Below, one piece after another: positions 19,098 to 29,877 of a stretch of 35,195 bases of DNA. The position numbers were made by a program, and so were the translations under genes. The DNA is from Butyriboletus loyo (lineage: Eukaryota > Basidiomycota > Agaricomycetes > Boletales > Boletaceae): NCBI GenBank assembly GCA_038093515.1, contig JBBPSI010000241.1:1-35195 (forward strand), given 5' to 3'. Every line of letters begins with the position of its first letter. Within the stretch, counting starts at the first letter, position 1. The notes below the pieces were generated by a model that saw only the letters and a program-made list of their open reading frames with translations, had not been told where the DNA came from and did no database searches.

Positions 19098-21940
19098 TTA
19101 CTTCTTTATAGAGACAAAAGGAGAGAGAGAGAGCATGGACTGAACTTCTTCAAACCTCTGCCATGTCAGATTCTTCGTAAAGATATCTGCTGCTTGTTGT
19201 TGAGTAGGAGTATAGAAGAGAGTAATCTCCTTATCCTCGATGCATTCCCAAATATAATGAAACAGAATTGCAATGTGTTTGCTGCGTCCTTCAACGGCAG
19301 GATTAGAAGCCAGAAATATAGCTCCCTGATTATCAACTAGAAGGGGTAAAGGACCAAGTCTGTATCCCATCTCGAAGAACAAGGAGCGCACCCAAGAGAG
19401 CTGTTTAGCAGTCTCGGTCATGCCCATATATTCTGCTTCGGTTGAAGAGTGAGCAATCTTGCGTTGTCTTCTGGATAACCAAGATACTATGCCAGATGCT
19501 AGAAATATACAATAACCAGTCGTTGAACGACGGGTCTCAATATCGCCTGCCCAATCAGTGTCACTGTATGCAATAAAGCCAGAATTGGCTCTCGGACCAG
19601 ACTGGCTGTGTCTGGAATACATTATGCAAAGGTCTGGAGTTCCAACCAGATAGCAGACTATATAGAGCGCTCTTTGTAAATGTTCTTCCGATGGATTGGA
19701 AGAGAATTGTGACATTTTGATGACAGCATGAGCAATATCAGGTCTAGATCCAAGCATGATGAATAGGAGGGATCCGATGACAGATTGATATTGTGAACAC
19801 AAAGATGGTGATGCTTCGGTGGTTGATGGTGAAGGATTATAACCAGAAGGAAGAGGTGTGCATGTGGCTTTTGCATTTTCTAGCTTGAATTGTTTTATGA
19901 CCTTCTGTGCATAATCGCACTGATCCAGCCTCAGGGTACGTTTTCTTCGATCCCTGGTAATCCGCATGCCTAAATACTCTTTCGCTTCTCCAAGGTCTCG
20001 ACTTTCCCAAGTCTTCATAAAGTGCTTTTTGTGAGCGAGGACTTGTGCTTTATCACTACCCATAAAAAGAGCATCATCAACATATATAACTAAAATAATG
20101 ATGACTTTCCCGATGAATTTAATATAAGTTCCCGGGTCAGACAAGGTACGCTTGAATCCTTGTTTGATGAGTGATGAGTGCAAGGCTTTGTTCCATTGAA
20201 GGGCCACTTGCTTGAGGCCATAGATTGCTTTCTGTAGGCGACAGACTTTGCTTTCTGAGCCTTTTTGAGCGAAACCCTCAGGTTGTTCCATATAGATTTC
20301 TTCGTCAAGATCTCCGAAGAGAAATGCAGTCTTGACATCTAGAGCCTTGATTTCCCAATCTTCTAGGGCAGCTAGAGCTAAGAGAATCCTAACGGTTTCA
20401 AACCTGGCAACTGGTGAGAAGGTTTCCTCATAATCAATTCCGAAGATTTGGGTAAAGCCTTTTGCTACCCAGTGAGACTTGTATTGTCCATCGCTTTTTC
20501 GTACATTTATCCATTTCCCTTTAATGACTTGACATCCCTTGGGAAGATCTACCAAATCCCATACACGTCGTTCTTGAAACGACTTGTATTCCTCTCCCAT
20601 GGTGGTTAGCCATAAGGATCTCTCGGCAGGAGGTAATCTCATTACTGCCTTGTGAGACTGTGGGATACCATCGACAGTAGCAGCAGCTAGAAGAGATTTA
20701 ATCCACTTAGTGCTGTACATCTGTCCTAAGTCATCTTCTTCATTCGTGGGTCTCGGTTGATTAACCGGTTGTGGAGTAGGAATTAACTCCTCCTGAATAG
20801 GATCCAGTCCTTGATGTATTTCTCGTTCTATCTCGATCGGAGGTCGATTCCCATAAGCATTATCTGGGACAATCCGTGGAACATGGTTGCGAGTAGGACG
20901 AGGATTAAAGTCCTGACCCGTCTGCAAGAAATCTGGATTATTGATTGTTGGGATTGGAGCACCTTGAGACCGTAAATCCTGATCGAACTCATCATATAAG
21001 TCACGTTGGTGACCTCAAGCACGAATATCTCGAGTCGGATGATGTTGATGAGGACGATTGCGAAATTCAGTGATTCGTTCAGGATATACTCTTGTTGGAG
21101 GTAAGAAAGTGGAAGGACGAATCCGACCAGGATCTTCAAATGTTTCCAACGGAGGTATCATTTGGTGTTTATGTTGGTGTCAATCCGTTATGGACGATCT
21201 ATGTCCAGTATCTGGTGTTTCTCTTTTAACTCCAGGACGTGGAGGTGAGAATAACGGTGGTTGTTCTTCATGAACAGAATCAGGAGATGGAGGGTCAAGG
21301 ATTAAAGGTGATGGTGGATTTTCAGGAATAACCCATGGTGAAGGTGTGACAGATGGTTGAGGAGACGGTTGTTGCATATTGTCAGGATTTAAAATGGGGG
21401 AAATAGGCGGTTGGCCTTCGCGTATTATTCTGGTTCCATCAAAATGTACTCCTAGTGGAGGTGGCTCGTCAGCTCTATGTTGATTTGATGGTGGGGCGTC
21501 ATATGTACTATCTTCATCATCTCCATGTTCATCGGCATCTGTTGGAAGAATAGGAGGTGGAATTGCGGCTTGTCTGTCATTCTGTTCTTTGGAACAATGT
21601 GGGAAGTTTTCTTCGTCAAAAGTCACAACAGACTCTACAAGAACTTGTCTTCGGGTTGGAGACCAAAAGCGATAGCCTTTGGTGCCAGATTCATATCCAA
21701 TGAAGGTGGCTTGTTCCGATTTCGGAGACAACTTGTTTTCCCTGAGTTCCTTCTTTATAAAAATGTATGCACGACATCCAAATACCCGGAAATATGAGAT
21801 ATCCGGTTTCTCCCCAGAGAACATCTCGATGGGGGTTTTCCAATTATGATGACGCATCAGTTGGCAATTGTAGATATGAAGTGAGGTTTCAGTTGCATCC
21901 TGCCAGAAGACTTTAGGTGGACTGGCAGTATGGCACATAG
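19098..21940 (-). pseudogene. Copia pol, integrase C-part, RT and RNase H
   Basis: Starts after the C LTR with CHTASPPKVFWQDATETS (end of the integrase core), IEMFSGEKPDISYFRVFGC, then a Pro-rich linker. The RT is intact over about 600 residues: HKAVMRLPPAERSLW, GKWINVRKSDG, YEETFSPVARFETVRILLAL, LDVKTAFLFGDLDEEIYMEQP, catalytic VIYVDDALF near 20075 and KEYLGMRI. RNase H shows AYSDTDWAGDIETRRSTTGY, SSTEAEYMGMTE, DNQGAIFLASNP and QQQAADIFTKNLTWQRF. Stops at 21180-21182 and about 21017 (TGA) break the linker only. From 20927 to 19098 there is no stop, so this RT/RNase H part is the best preserved coding segment of the element. Confidence 0.94.
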
Positions 21941-22367
21941 TGTTACGGTAGTGGTCTACTTTTTCTCTCCACTACCATTGGGACTACTACATTCACCTAG
22001 CCTTTTGCTAGTTCCTGTTGAACGGTAACAACCGTTCTTACTTAGTCATCACTTCCCGCGCACGGACACACTTTCCTTCATACTCCAGAACGTTCTAGAG
22101 TATCTCTTCCTCATTTGTACTTTCGCTCTCGCGACCCGATTAGGGAGCATGGTCTGTGCGCAGACCTCAGTAGTATAAAGCCTCTGTCTTTACGCCTTGT
22201 ACTGTATCTAGTTCTACGCAGTCACCTGCTAGCAATTAGTTTCACTCCAGACTCTTAGTGTGCGCACTAAGACATAGTCTGAGACTCAGCTCAGAATCGT
22301 CTCCCGAGTCTTGAGGCCACTCCAGAGTGCCTCCTCGCTGTTCTAGTTGTTAGCGCCCAGCGTAACA
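21941..22367 (+). repeat. Solo LTR family C in Copia integrase
   Basis: 427 bp, TGTTACGGTAG...GCGTAACA, target duplication catag at 21936-21940 and 22368-22372, perfect. Removing it restores the integrase frame (ILEKEAMCHTASPPK). It contains GAAcgTTCtaGAG at 22088-22100. Confidence 0.94.
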
Positions 22368-22555
22368 CATAGCTTCTTCTTTTTCCAGGATGGTCCTATT
22401 AAATCATTCTGCATGTCCATTCTGTTGAGGGGTGTGAGGTACAGAGAGCTGATGCTCAATGCCCCTGGACGAGAGGAACATCTGAATGTCATTAGACATG
22501 TATTCCCCCCCACAATCCGAACGGACAGCAAGAAGCGAAGACTGGGTCTGATGCT
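22368..22555 (-). pseudogene. Copia integrase core fragment
   Basis: Short piece between LTR B (right) and LTR C (left): QTQSSLLAVRSDCGGEYMSN (catalytic Asp), FLSSRGIEHQLSVPHTPQQN and GHAE (catalytic Glu region). It continues from the 10-bp island 23811-23820 (Val-Trp-Ala codons) and from the piece ending at 29878. Confidence 0.92.
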
Positions 22556-23805
22556 TGTTACGCTGATAGCGCACAATAACTAGCAGCGAGCACTTGACTA
22601 GGGGCTCGAGCCTAATGAGGAAATGACCGACTCGCGTAGACGATGCTATCGGGCTTCTGCAGAGCAAGTGTCGGCGAGATGTCGTAAGGTGGCGACCAGA
22701 CGAGATCAAGCTGAAGCTTATCGGCTCTATCAGCAGATGGGGTATACTGCTAGATTACTATGCACTTGGTAGATGCGTAGAATTAGCTAAAGAGTCTGTA
22801 CTTCTCTAAGTACTTGTATATATACTAGTGGGTATTGTGCACAGACCGAGCTGTGCGTGGCAGTGAAGGGCTAAGGGCTATGAGTCTGTCCGAGTCATAG
22901 CGGCGAATGGAGAAGCGGCAAAGTGCCGGTAACGAGGGAGCGAAGCTCCGGGCAAGGTGGCGACATCGTCAGCGAATGAGAAGTGCTGAACAAGAAGTGA
23001 CGATGTCCATGAGGCCGGCCCCACAGGGCAAAGGGTGCGCGAACGGCGGAGCCCTTGGATACGGGTCTCGACGTGAAGGTAAGGACGCGTTGTAATCTAA
23101 TCACGTGCTAGTCACGTGATGCAAGAAATGTCATTGGTCAAATAAAGAGGGACATGACAGCTCAACTGAAGGGTCCGGCCCGACAGGGCGACGAGACAGG
23201 GGCTATCTCAGTGTAGTGTCACTGAGACTTGTTACGGTAGTGGTATACTTTTTCCATCCATTACCACTTGGACTACTTCATTCGCCTAGCCTTTTGCTAG
23301 TGCCCTTTGAGCGGTACGAACCGCTTTAGCTTAGTCATCATTTCTCGCGCACGGACGCGCTTTCTTTCGTACTCCAGAACTCTCTGGAATATTCCTTCCC
23401 CATTTGTAGTTTCCTTCTCGCGACTCGATTAGGAACCTGGTCTGTGCGCAGATCCCCAGTAGTATAAAGACCCGGTCTTTACACCCTGTACATTATCTAG
23501 TTCTACGCAGCCTACTGCTAGCAATTAGTATCACTTCCAGACTCTTAGTGTGCGCACTAAGACATAGTCTGAGACTCACCCAGAATCGTCTCTCGAGTCT
23601 CAAGGCCACTCCAGAGTGCCTCCTCGCTGTTCAATTGTTAGCGCCCAGCGTAACAAGACTTGCAGAAGGACCAGGGAAGTGGATAACGTCCACTAGGCGA
23701 CTAAGGAGCAGGTGATGGGTGGCATTGCAAGACGGTGGGGGCAGCAGGGGCGCGTGAGCGTGGGAAAACGAGTGGTGGGGTACACTTAGGGGTAAAACTG
23801 TAACA
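22556..23805 (+). repeat. Solo LTR family B in Copia integrase, holding a C LTR
   Basis: TGTTACGCTG...CTGTAACA. Target duplication atgct (22551-22555) versus acgct (23806-23810): one mismatch, a C-to-T change at CpG. Without the nested C LTR (23230-23655) it is about 819 bp. Removal rejoins WAE with QTQSSLLAV in the Copia frame. Confidence 0.92.
23230..23655 (+). repeat. Solo LTR family C inside LTR B
   Basis: 426 bp, TGTTACGGTAG...GCGTAACA, target duplication agact at 23225-23229 and 23656-23660, perfect. A third-level insertion (C in B in Copia). It contains GGAATATTCC at 23386-23395, a heat-shock-element-like inverted pair. Confidence 0.94.
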
Positions 23806-23820
23806 ACGCTCAGCCCAGAC

Positions 23821-24284
23821 TGTTATGAGACAACAATGTTATCAAGTCACACGGGGTTCTGCAACTGTCACAGTGCTACACAAGTACTGGCGAGGTGTAA
23901 TGAGGATAGCTCGGGCCTTAATCTCTCAACTGTTGCCAGCGAATAAGACAAGTGGTTAAAGCTAGAGAATCCTAGCCGCAACCACAAGCCCTTTTATATT
24001 ACAGGGGAATGCGCACAGACCATGCAGCGCATGAGACTAGTTACTATACATGTACATATGAAGAAGTCACGAGTCGACAATGATGGGAAATAGAAGTCGA
24101 TGGCGATCAAAAAGAAGAGAAGTAAACAGAGATTAAATACATGAGGTGTGATGTCATATGCTTAGTCAGCCTGTGGTCACATGTATAATCCCACGATCAT
24201 GTGCGCTAAGTCACGTGACCTTTGAAAGAGAAATATGATGAAGTCCGAATGCAAAAGATGGTTATAAGAGATACAATTATAACA
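23821..24284 (-). repeat. 3' LTR (family A) of gypsy-2
   Basis: 464 bp, TGTTATGAGA...ATTATAACA on the plus strand. Against the 5' LTR the first 70 bp show six differences, all transitions, so divergence is mostly by deamination-type changes. A polypurine tract precedes it on the minus strand. Confidence 0.94.
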
Positions 24285-24297
24285 CCTCCCCCCCCCT
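24285..24297 (-). promoter_or_regulatory. Polypurine tract of gypsy-2
   Basis: Minus-strand AGGGGGGGGGAGG between the pol stop and the 3' LTR, matching the tract of gypsy-1. Confidence 0.85.
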
Positions 24298-27200
24298 AGG
24301 ACTTGTATTCCAAGCGAGTTCCTTGATAGGGAGTTCCGTGCTCAGGACTGTACTCTTTAAACAGCGAAGAAAATTCAAAAAGTGATAGGCCACGAAGGGG
24401 GCGAGGGGCGGAAGGGTGGGCATGGTGATAATCCGCTATTACATCCTGCGAATTGCCCAGATTGGATACTGGTTCCCACGTGCGATCCATTTCGTCATAG
24501 CCCCTCCAGTGCACCAAATACTCCAACTTCTTGCACTTCATCCGTGATGCGACTATGTAATCAACCTCGAATTCCGAGTATCCTTCATCCGTGACATTGA
24601 CTGGGTCTGGATGCAGAACAGGCTGTCCTGGAAGGGTTTCTCGGTAGGGTTTAACCCGAGAAATGTTGACTACGGGATGAATCCGCATGCTGCTCGGCAG
24701 CTGAAGTTCGACAGCATTCGGCTTGAGTGCCTTGATCCGATAAGGACCAATCCAACACTGTGTGAGTTTTCGTGCAGTGTATGGCAATTTGAGGTTCTCC
24801 ATACTGAGCCACACACTATCTCCCACTTTGTAATCGGGCGCATCCGATCGTCTATTATCGGCCTGCGATACCATGCGCTTGTGAGCTTCTTCCAATGCTT
24901 CTTTAACCTCAGCATGTGCTTTCCCAGCACTGCATGCGAAATCTCCAGCTAGCGTGTTGGAAGTCTTTTCAAACCCGACTCTAGGATAATAATTACGTGT
25001 GATAGAGAATGGAATTGTACCCGTGGTGGTGGTAAGGGAATTATTATGGTTAAACTGGGCAATCTTGATCCAATCGGCCCATGCTTCTTGTTTTTCAGCC
25101 ACATAGGTACATAAATATTGTTCCATTTCCCTGTTTATCCGTTCGGTTTGACCATCAGATTGTGGATGGTATGCTGTAGAGATCTTCTGGGAAATGCCAA
25201 GAAGCTTGCAAAGCTCCGTGGTAAAGTCCGATACAAACTGGGGTCCACGATCTGAAACTATAGTACAAGGGAGTCCGTGAATGCACCAAACATTGTCTCT
25301 AAAAATAACTGCTAACTCCTTGGAAGAGGTAGTCATCTTACAAGGGACGTAAACGACTTCCTTGGAGAAGCGATCCACTATTGTACAGATGGCATCAAAG
25401 CCGTTCGAAGAAGGAAGTCCGGTAACAAAATCAACAGAAATGTCTTCCCATGGATGACTAGCTGTGGGAAGTGGTAATAGTTTTCCTGCCGGTGCTTTTT
25501 GCTTACCCTTCGTGAGGGCGCACGCTTGACAGCTGTCTACATAACGTTTAATGTCCTTTGTAACACCAGGCCATGTGAAATGCCGTGTGAGAAGATGAGC
25601 CGTCTGGGCCTGACCCGAATGTCCGGCTATCGGCAAATTGTGGCAGATGTTAAGTAATTGTATCCTAAGTGCCTTAGGCACGAAGACCTTTTTCTTTTCA
25701 TTAATAAATACAGATTGTTCTGTATCGTAATAAAATCCAGGTTTTTCTTTTTCTTTTTCTTTTTCAGATTCTTTTTGTAAGGTATCGTAAAAGGAAGAAG
25801 AAAGAGAAACTTTATTAAGGAAAAGGTTCGGTGGAAGTACCGTAATATTGGTATTATGGTCCGTAACGGCTTCACCATGGTCTGCTCGACGCAATAACAC
25901 ATCTGCTCTGCCATTGGTTGAGCCTGGTTTGTAAATGAATAAATAATTGAATTCCTGGAGGAGCGCATGCCATCGTGCTTGTCTTCCTGACAGCGTTTGC
26001 AGCTTCTTCCAGTACTCAAGGTTCTTATGATCTGTCCAGATCTCGAACCCTTCTCTGCCAATTAAATAATGTCGCCATTCTTCCAAGGTGTGTATTACTG
26101 CCAGCAGCTCTTTATCGTAAATTGGATAGTTCCGTTCCACAGCGTTGAAAGAGTGGGAAAGGAATGCACAGGGTCACCATAGATCATCTGTTCCTTTTAC
26201 GGAAAGGACGGCGCCCACTGCTATATCTGAAGCGTCCGTTTCTACCCGCATCTCCTTGTCACGATCTGGGTAGGCTAATAAGGGCGCTGTGTGAAACTTC
26301 TTTTTCAGCGTGTCAAACGCCATTTGTTCGTCGTTACCCCATTTAAAAGGAGTATCCTTTTTCGTTAAGTTATTGAGGGGTCGGGCAATCTCCGAGAAGC
26401 CCTCAATGAATCTTCGATAATAGTTACATAATCCCAGGAATGCTTGAACCTGCTTCAGACATGAGGGCATTGGCCTAACTCTGGGTTCTATAGTACAGCA
26501 AGAAGAAAGGTTCGATGAAGAAATAGAATTTGCGATAACTTTACAATAAGGGAAACAATGATTGAAAGAAATAGATTTGAAATGCCAATCAATGTCCGGA
26601 TTATGGCGTGCGAACCAATCGTAGCCAATAATCATTTGGTGAGAACCAAGAAGTGAAATGTAAGCCTCAATGGCTTCATAATGTCCATCAATTTCCATGA
26701 ACAAGGAAGCTTTGTGCATAATGCGACCTATCGCTCCTTTAGAGCTGTCGGCATTGATGACTTCCATGGAACGTGGTAACGGAATCAAATCAATTTTGCG
26801 TGTATCGCAATAGCTTTTGTCGATGAAGGTGTTAACTGCTCCCATATCCAGTAAAGCCTTAAGCGAACGAGTTCGCCAAGTAGCGTTTGACTGGTAAGTG
26901 ATTTTCACCACTGGGGAATAATCTCCACTGAACATCAAGGAAGATTTTGTAGGGGCTTTATAATTAGAAGAAGAAAGCGAAGATCGTGTGTTCATTTGTC
27001 TCAAAAGAGAATTAAGCACACTCTTTCCCAGTGCCGAGCTCCCAACTGGAGACTCTCTTTCGGGTTCTATAGAAATATTTGTTATACATGGGAGAGAGTC
27101 ATCATCCCCTTCACAGTCAACCAATCTGGGAATATCTGCGCTTACATCCGAGGACAAATTCGCAAACACCGAACTAATCGACAACTCAGGTTCCTTATCT

Positions 27201-27320
27201 AAAAGTTCATTTTTGTCTATGTTATAGTCCGAAAATGTGGATAGTGAAGAGAAAGAATTTTGAAAAGAAGAAGAAGAATATTGTTCCGTCCCTTAGACAC
27301 CCCTGCACTAAGCGACTTTT
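24296..27320 (-). pseudogene. Gypsy-2 pol with internal RT deletion
   Basis: Open from near 27280. Linker with LSISSVFANLSSDVSADIP; protease motif LLDMGAVNTFID; GYDWFARHNPDIDWHF. At TIEPRV | RPMPSCLKQVQAF (about 26475) the RT fingers and palm, including YIDD, are missing compared with gypsy-1. RNase H follows (YPDRDKEMRVETDASDIAVGA), stop TGA 26174-26176, then NYPIYDKELLAVIH. The 614-codon open part from 26140 holds the rest of RNase H, zinc-binding integrase (HLLTRHFTWPGV, CQACALTKGK), core (SVDFVTGLPSSNGF, TIVSDRGPQF, HPQSDGQTERINRE) and chromodomain (DYIVASRMKCKKLEYLVHWR). A one-base shift near 27265 also lies between the -1 site and the protease. Confidence 0.93.
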
Positions 27321-28807
27321 CTATTTTAAAGACCGTGTGGCCTTTTCCTTTGCTTCACAAGCAAATAAATCTGCCCAGTAAGCTCTAGTGTCTTCTCCCC
27401 TATACGCGGCGCGCTGGGAGGTTTCTCCTTGTTGTGGTGCTCCAACCACAGGTGGTGCCGGTAAAGGCCTTGACTGATAAGAATTGTTTGGAGGGGTTAC
27501 CTCTGCGGAGTTGACTGGAACCCATCCTTGTACGTAAGTTCCATCGGCTTGCTGAATCCATTGCTGCTGTACTTTTGGGCGAGCGTTGGAACCGGCTTTG
27601 TCCTGACGGTTAGGGTTCTGGGGACAATTGGGGCGGATGTGCCCGATGTTACTGCAGCCAAAGCAAGTCCTAGTTTCGGGACCTGATTGCTGGGCGCTGA
27701 GATCCATCGGGGCGCCACGCCCTGGTTGAGTCCCGACTGCAGTATAGCCAGGAGGAGGTCCTTTAGGAGCCGGGTAACTCCGTTGCGGCTGCTGAGAGTA
27801 AGGCCGCCATTGTCGGGCTTGGCCGTTTCCCCTTTCAGCCTGCATCTGTTCGAAGACTCGGCCCATCCTCCTAATTTCCTCTGTAAGGAGGGAGAAATCC
27901 ATCAACGTATCTTTGTCGATGGTCAAGCAGACCTGCTTGTATACTTCGTACTTTACAGCATGCTTGAGGAGTTCGACCACATGTTTCGGCTCGCACTCCG
28001 ATTGACGATACAGGACCTTGAACCTCTCGAGGAATCCATTGATTTGTTGTTGACCCTGGGTAAGGGCCGTTAATTTGATTAACGCCTGATGTGCCAAGAC
28101 GTCTATCTGGAAGTGGCTCCGAATGGTGTCCTGAAGGTTGTCCCAATCGGGCCATGCCAGATCTCCCTTTTTTCCTCTAGGTCTATCTTTGGGGTCAATG
28201 TATTTTTCCACGTCGGTGACGTAGTCTTCTAAGAGGATTTGGGAAAAGTCCTGACCCTTTCCCTTAACGCAGCTAAGAACTGCCACAGTCCGGATTTTGT
28301 CGGTCTTCCAGTTATTGACAGAGACCCAGACCTTGAGGGAGGTCCACCAGTGGTGGAACTTTTCCCGATCGCCATCCCATTCTCCTGGGTCAGCAACTTT
28401 CCTCCTTGCTGATCTTTTTCCATCCACTGCGCGAAGAGGGCGTGCAGGGTTTGGTCGTCGAATCCTGGGGCGGGGGCATGTGGAGTGTGGGAAGGCCCTG
28501 GATCTGACATTCTCTTTTCGTCGTCTACCAGGAAATCCTCCGATGTTTCTGAACCCAGATTGATCTAATTCCAGGTCTGTTGGTCCCACTCGTGATCGGA
28601 GAATTCTCTGTCACCTTGAGGGTGCTGTACGGTAGGGAAGGAGAGTTTGGCGGTGAATTTGTGTCGGTTAAAGGATAGGGTGATGGTATAAGGTTGAGTT
28701 TGTTTTGCGACAATTGTATTGAAAACTTTAAGCGCGATTACAAGAGTGGTAACAAAAAGGATGTAGGCGGCGATTGTTGTGAAGATGAAAACTCCAAAGT
28801 AGTTCAT
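27321..28807 (-). pseudogene. Gypsy-2 gag with possible membrane-anchored leader
   Basis: Core Gag: MSDPGPSHTPHAPAPGF at 28510, frameshift near 28398 (8 nt missing against gypsy-1), then ADPGEWDGDREKFHHWW, FQIDVLAHQALIKLTALTQG, LERFKVLYRQSECEPKH, EIRRMGRVFEQMQAERGNGQ, the zinc knuckle CFGCSNIGHIRPNC (CX2CX4HX4C) and the end WADLFACEAKEKATRSLK. Upstream and in the same frame, separated by one TAG (about 28565), is MNYFGVFIFTTIAAYILFVT from 28807, a strong single membrane segment followed by a polar stretch. Whether this leader belongs to Gag or is a separate peptide is not settled. Confidence 0.82.
27324..27330 (-). promoter_or_regulatory. Slippery heptamer of gypsy-2
   Basis: Minus-strand T TTA AAA directly before the gag stop TAG (27321-27323), with the same downstream CTTAG/CTAAG stem as gypsy-1. 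Conservation in two separately decayed copies supports a functional -1 signal in the ancestor. Confidence 0.65.
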
Positions 28808-29413
28808 TGGCAAGATTTAATTTTTTCTTCAGCAAAAACAAAAGCTATGAGATATAGTCTTCCTTACTGTCCCCTATCTTCCAAAGGAACTCTGGGGAAT
28901 TCTACAGCAAGTAGAACGAAGGAAATATTTTTTCGAGTGGAGGTAGTATCTCCGACGAAGTCTAGTTCGGTAATGAACTGATATGGGTAAAAACCTTTTT
29001 ACTACTAGTTGACAAATGATGACAAAGGGTTTTTTCTTCTACCTCCCGTGTTACCACAGGGACTACTCGGAGAATTGCTCAGCCAAAGGGATTTGGGGGT
29101 CCCTAAGTCACACTTCGCAAATCAGGCTCAACCCTGACGTGGACTAACAACTCCAAAGGGAGCGTCTGAGAATGAATTTTTACAGGTGCTACTCCGAGAC
29201 ACAAAGACTGCTCTTCCGAGGAGCTCCCCTAAAGGCACGGGGGTAAAACGAAATTGAAAACTGGCGAACGCCCAGTAACGATCCTTAACCCTGGATTCCG
29301 GGTATGGTTTCCTAAGCGGAAAGACTGCTCCTTCAAGCGGAAGCCTACTGGTATGTGCGATGGAAACTATCCCTGCCCTGGGAACCGGGTGTGTATCAGA
29401 AGCTTTAACCAAG
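28808..29413 (-). other. Gypsy-2 untranslated 5' leader
   Basis: About 600 bp between the leader reading frame and the 5' LTR. Parts match the gypsy-1 leader (2919-3684). No open frame of interest is seen. The primer-binding site is at its LTR edge. Confidence 0.7.
29401..29411 (-). promoter_or_regulatory. Self-complementary primer-binding site of gypsy-2
   Basis: Minus-strand TGGTTAAAGCT two bases inside the 5' LTR. Its exact 11-nt complement AGCTTTAACCA occurs in the LTR at 29546-29556 (minus strand), about 31 nt downstream of a TATAAAAGG box (about 29584-29592), where the transcript is expected to begin. This is the layout of Tf1-type self-priming; the start site is inferred. Confidence 0.65.
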
Positions 29414-29877
29414 TGTTACGAGACAATGATGTTATCAAGTCACACGGGGTTCCACAACTGTCGCAGTGCTACACAAGTACTGGCGAGGTGTAATGAGGAT
29501 AGCTCGGGCCTTAATCTCTCAACTGTTGCCAGCGAATAAGACAAGTGGTTAAAGCTAGGGAATCCTAGCCACAACCACGAGCCCTTTTATATTACAGGGG
29601 AATGTGCACAGACCATGCAGTGTGTGAGACTAGTTACTATACATGTACATATGAAGAAGTCATGAGTCGACAATGATGGGAAATAGAAGTCGATGGCGAT
29701 CAAAAAGAAGAGAAGCAAACAGAGATTAAATACATGAGGCATGATGTCATATGCTTAGTCAGCCTGTGGTCACATGTATAATCCCACGATCATGTGCGCT
29801 AAGTCACGTGACCTTTGAAAGAGAAATATGATGAAGTCCGAATGCAAAAGATGGTTATAAGAGATACAATTATAACA
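29414..29877 (-). repeat. 5' LTR (family A) of gypsy-2
   Basis: 464 bp, TGTTACGAGA...ATTATAACA on the plus strand. As the promoter of the element it carries a TATA box near 29588, an 8-bp palindrome TCACGTGA at 29804-29811, and the 11-nt sequence complementary to the primer-binding site. Confidence 0.94.

Larger units (their letters stand above)
23821..29877 (-). mobile_element. Gypsy-2: full-length chromovirus with both LTRs, RT deleted
   Basis: Both LTRs are 464 bp (23821-24284 and 29414-29877). Target duplication reads cagac (23816-23820) and ccgac (29878-29882), one mismatch. Internal order on the minus strand: primer-binding site, leader, gag, -1 site, protease, a deleted RT, RNase H, integrase, chromodomain, polypurine tract. 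It is inserted in the Copia integrase (KEVIV | VWAE). It has a frameshift in gag, a stop in RNase H, and lacks about 260 codons of RT, so it cannot copy itself but could be served in trans. Confidence 0.94.
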
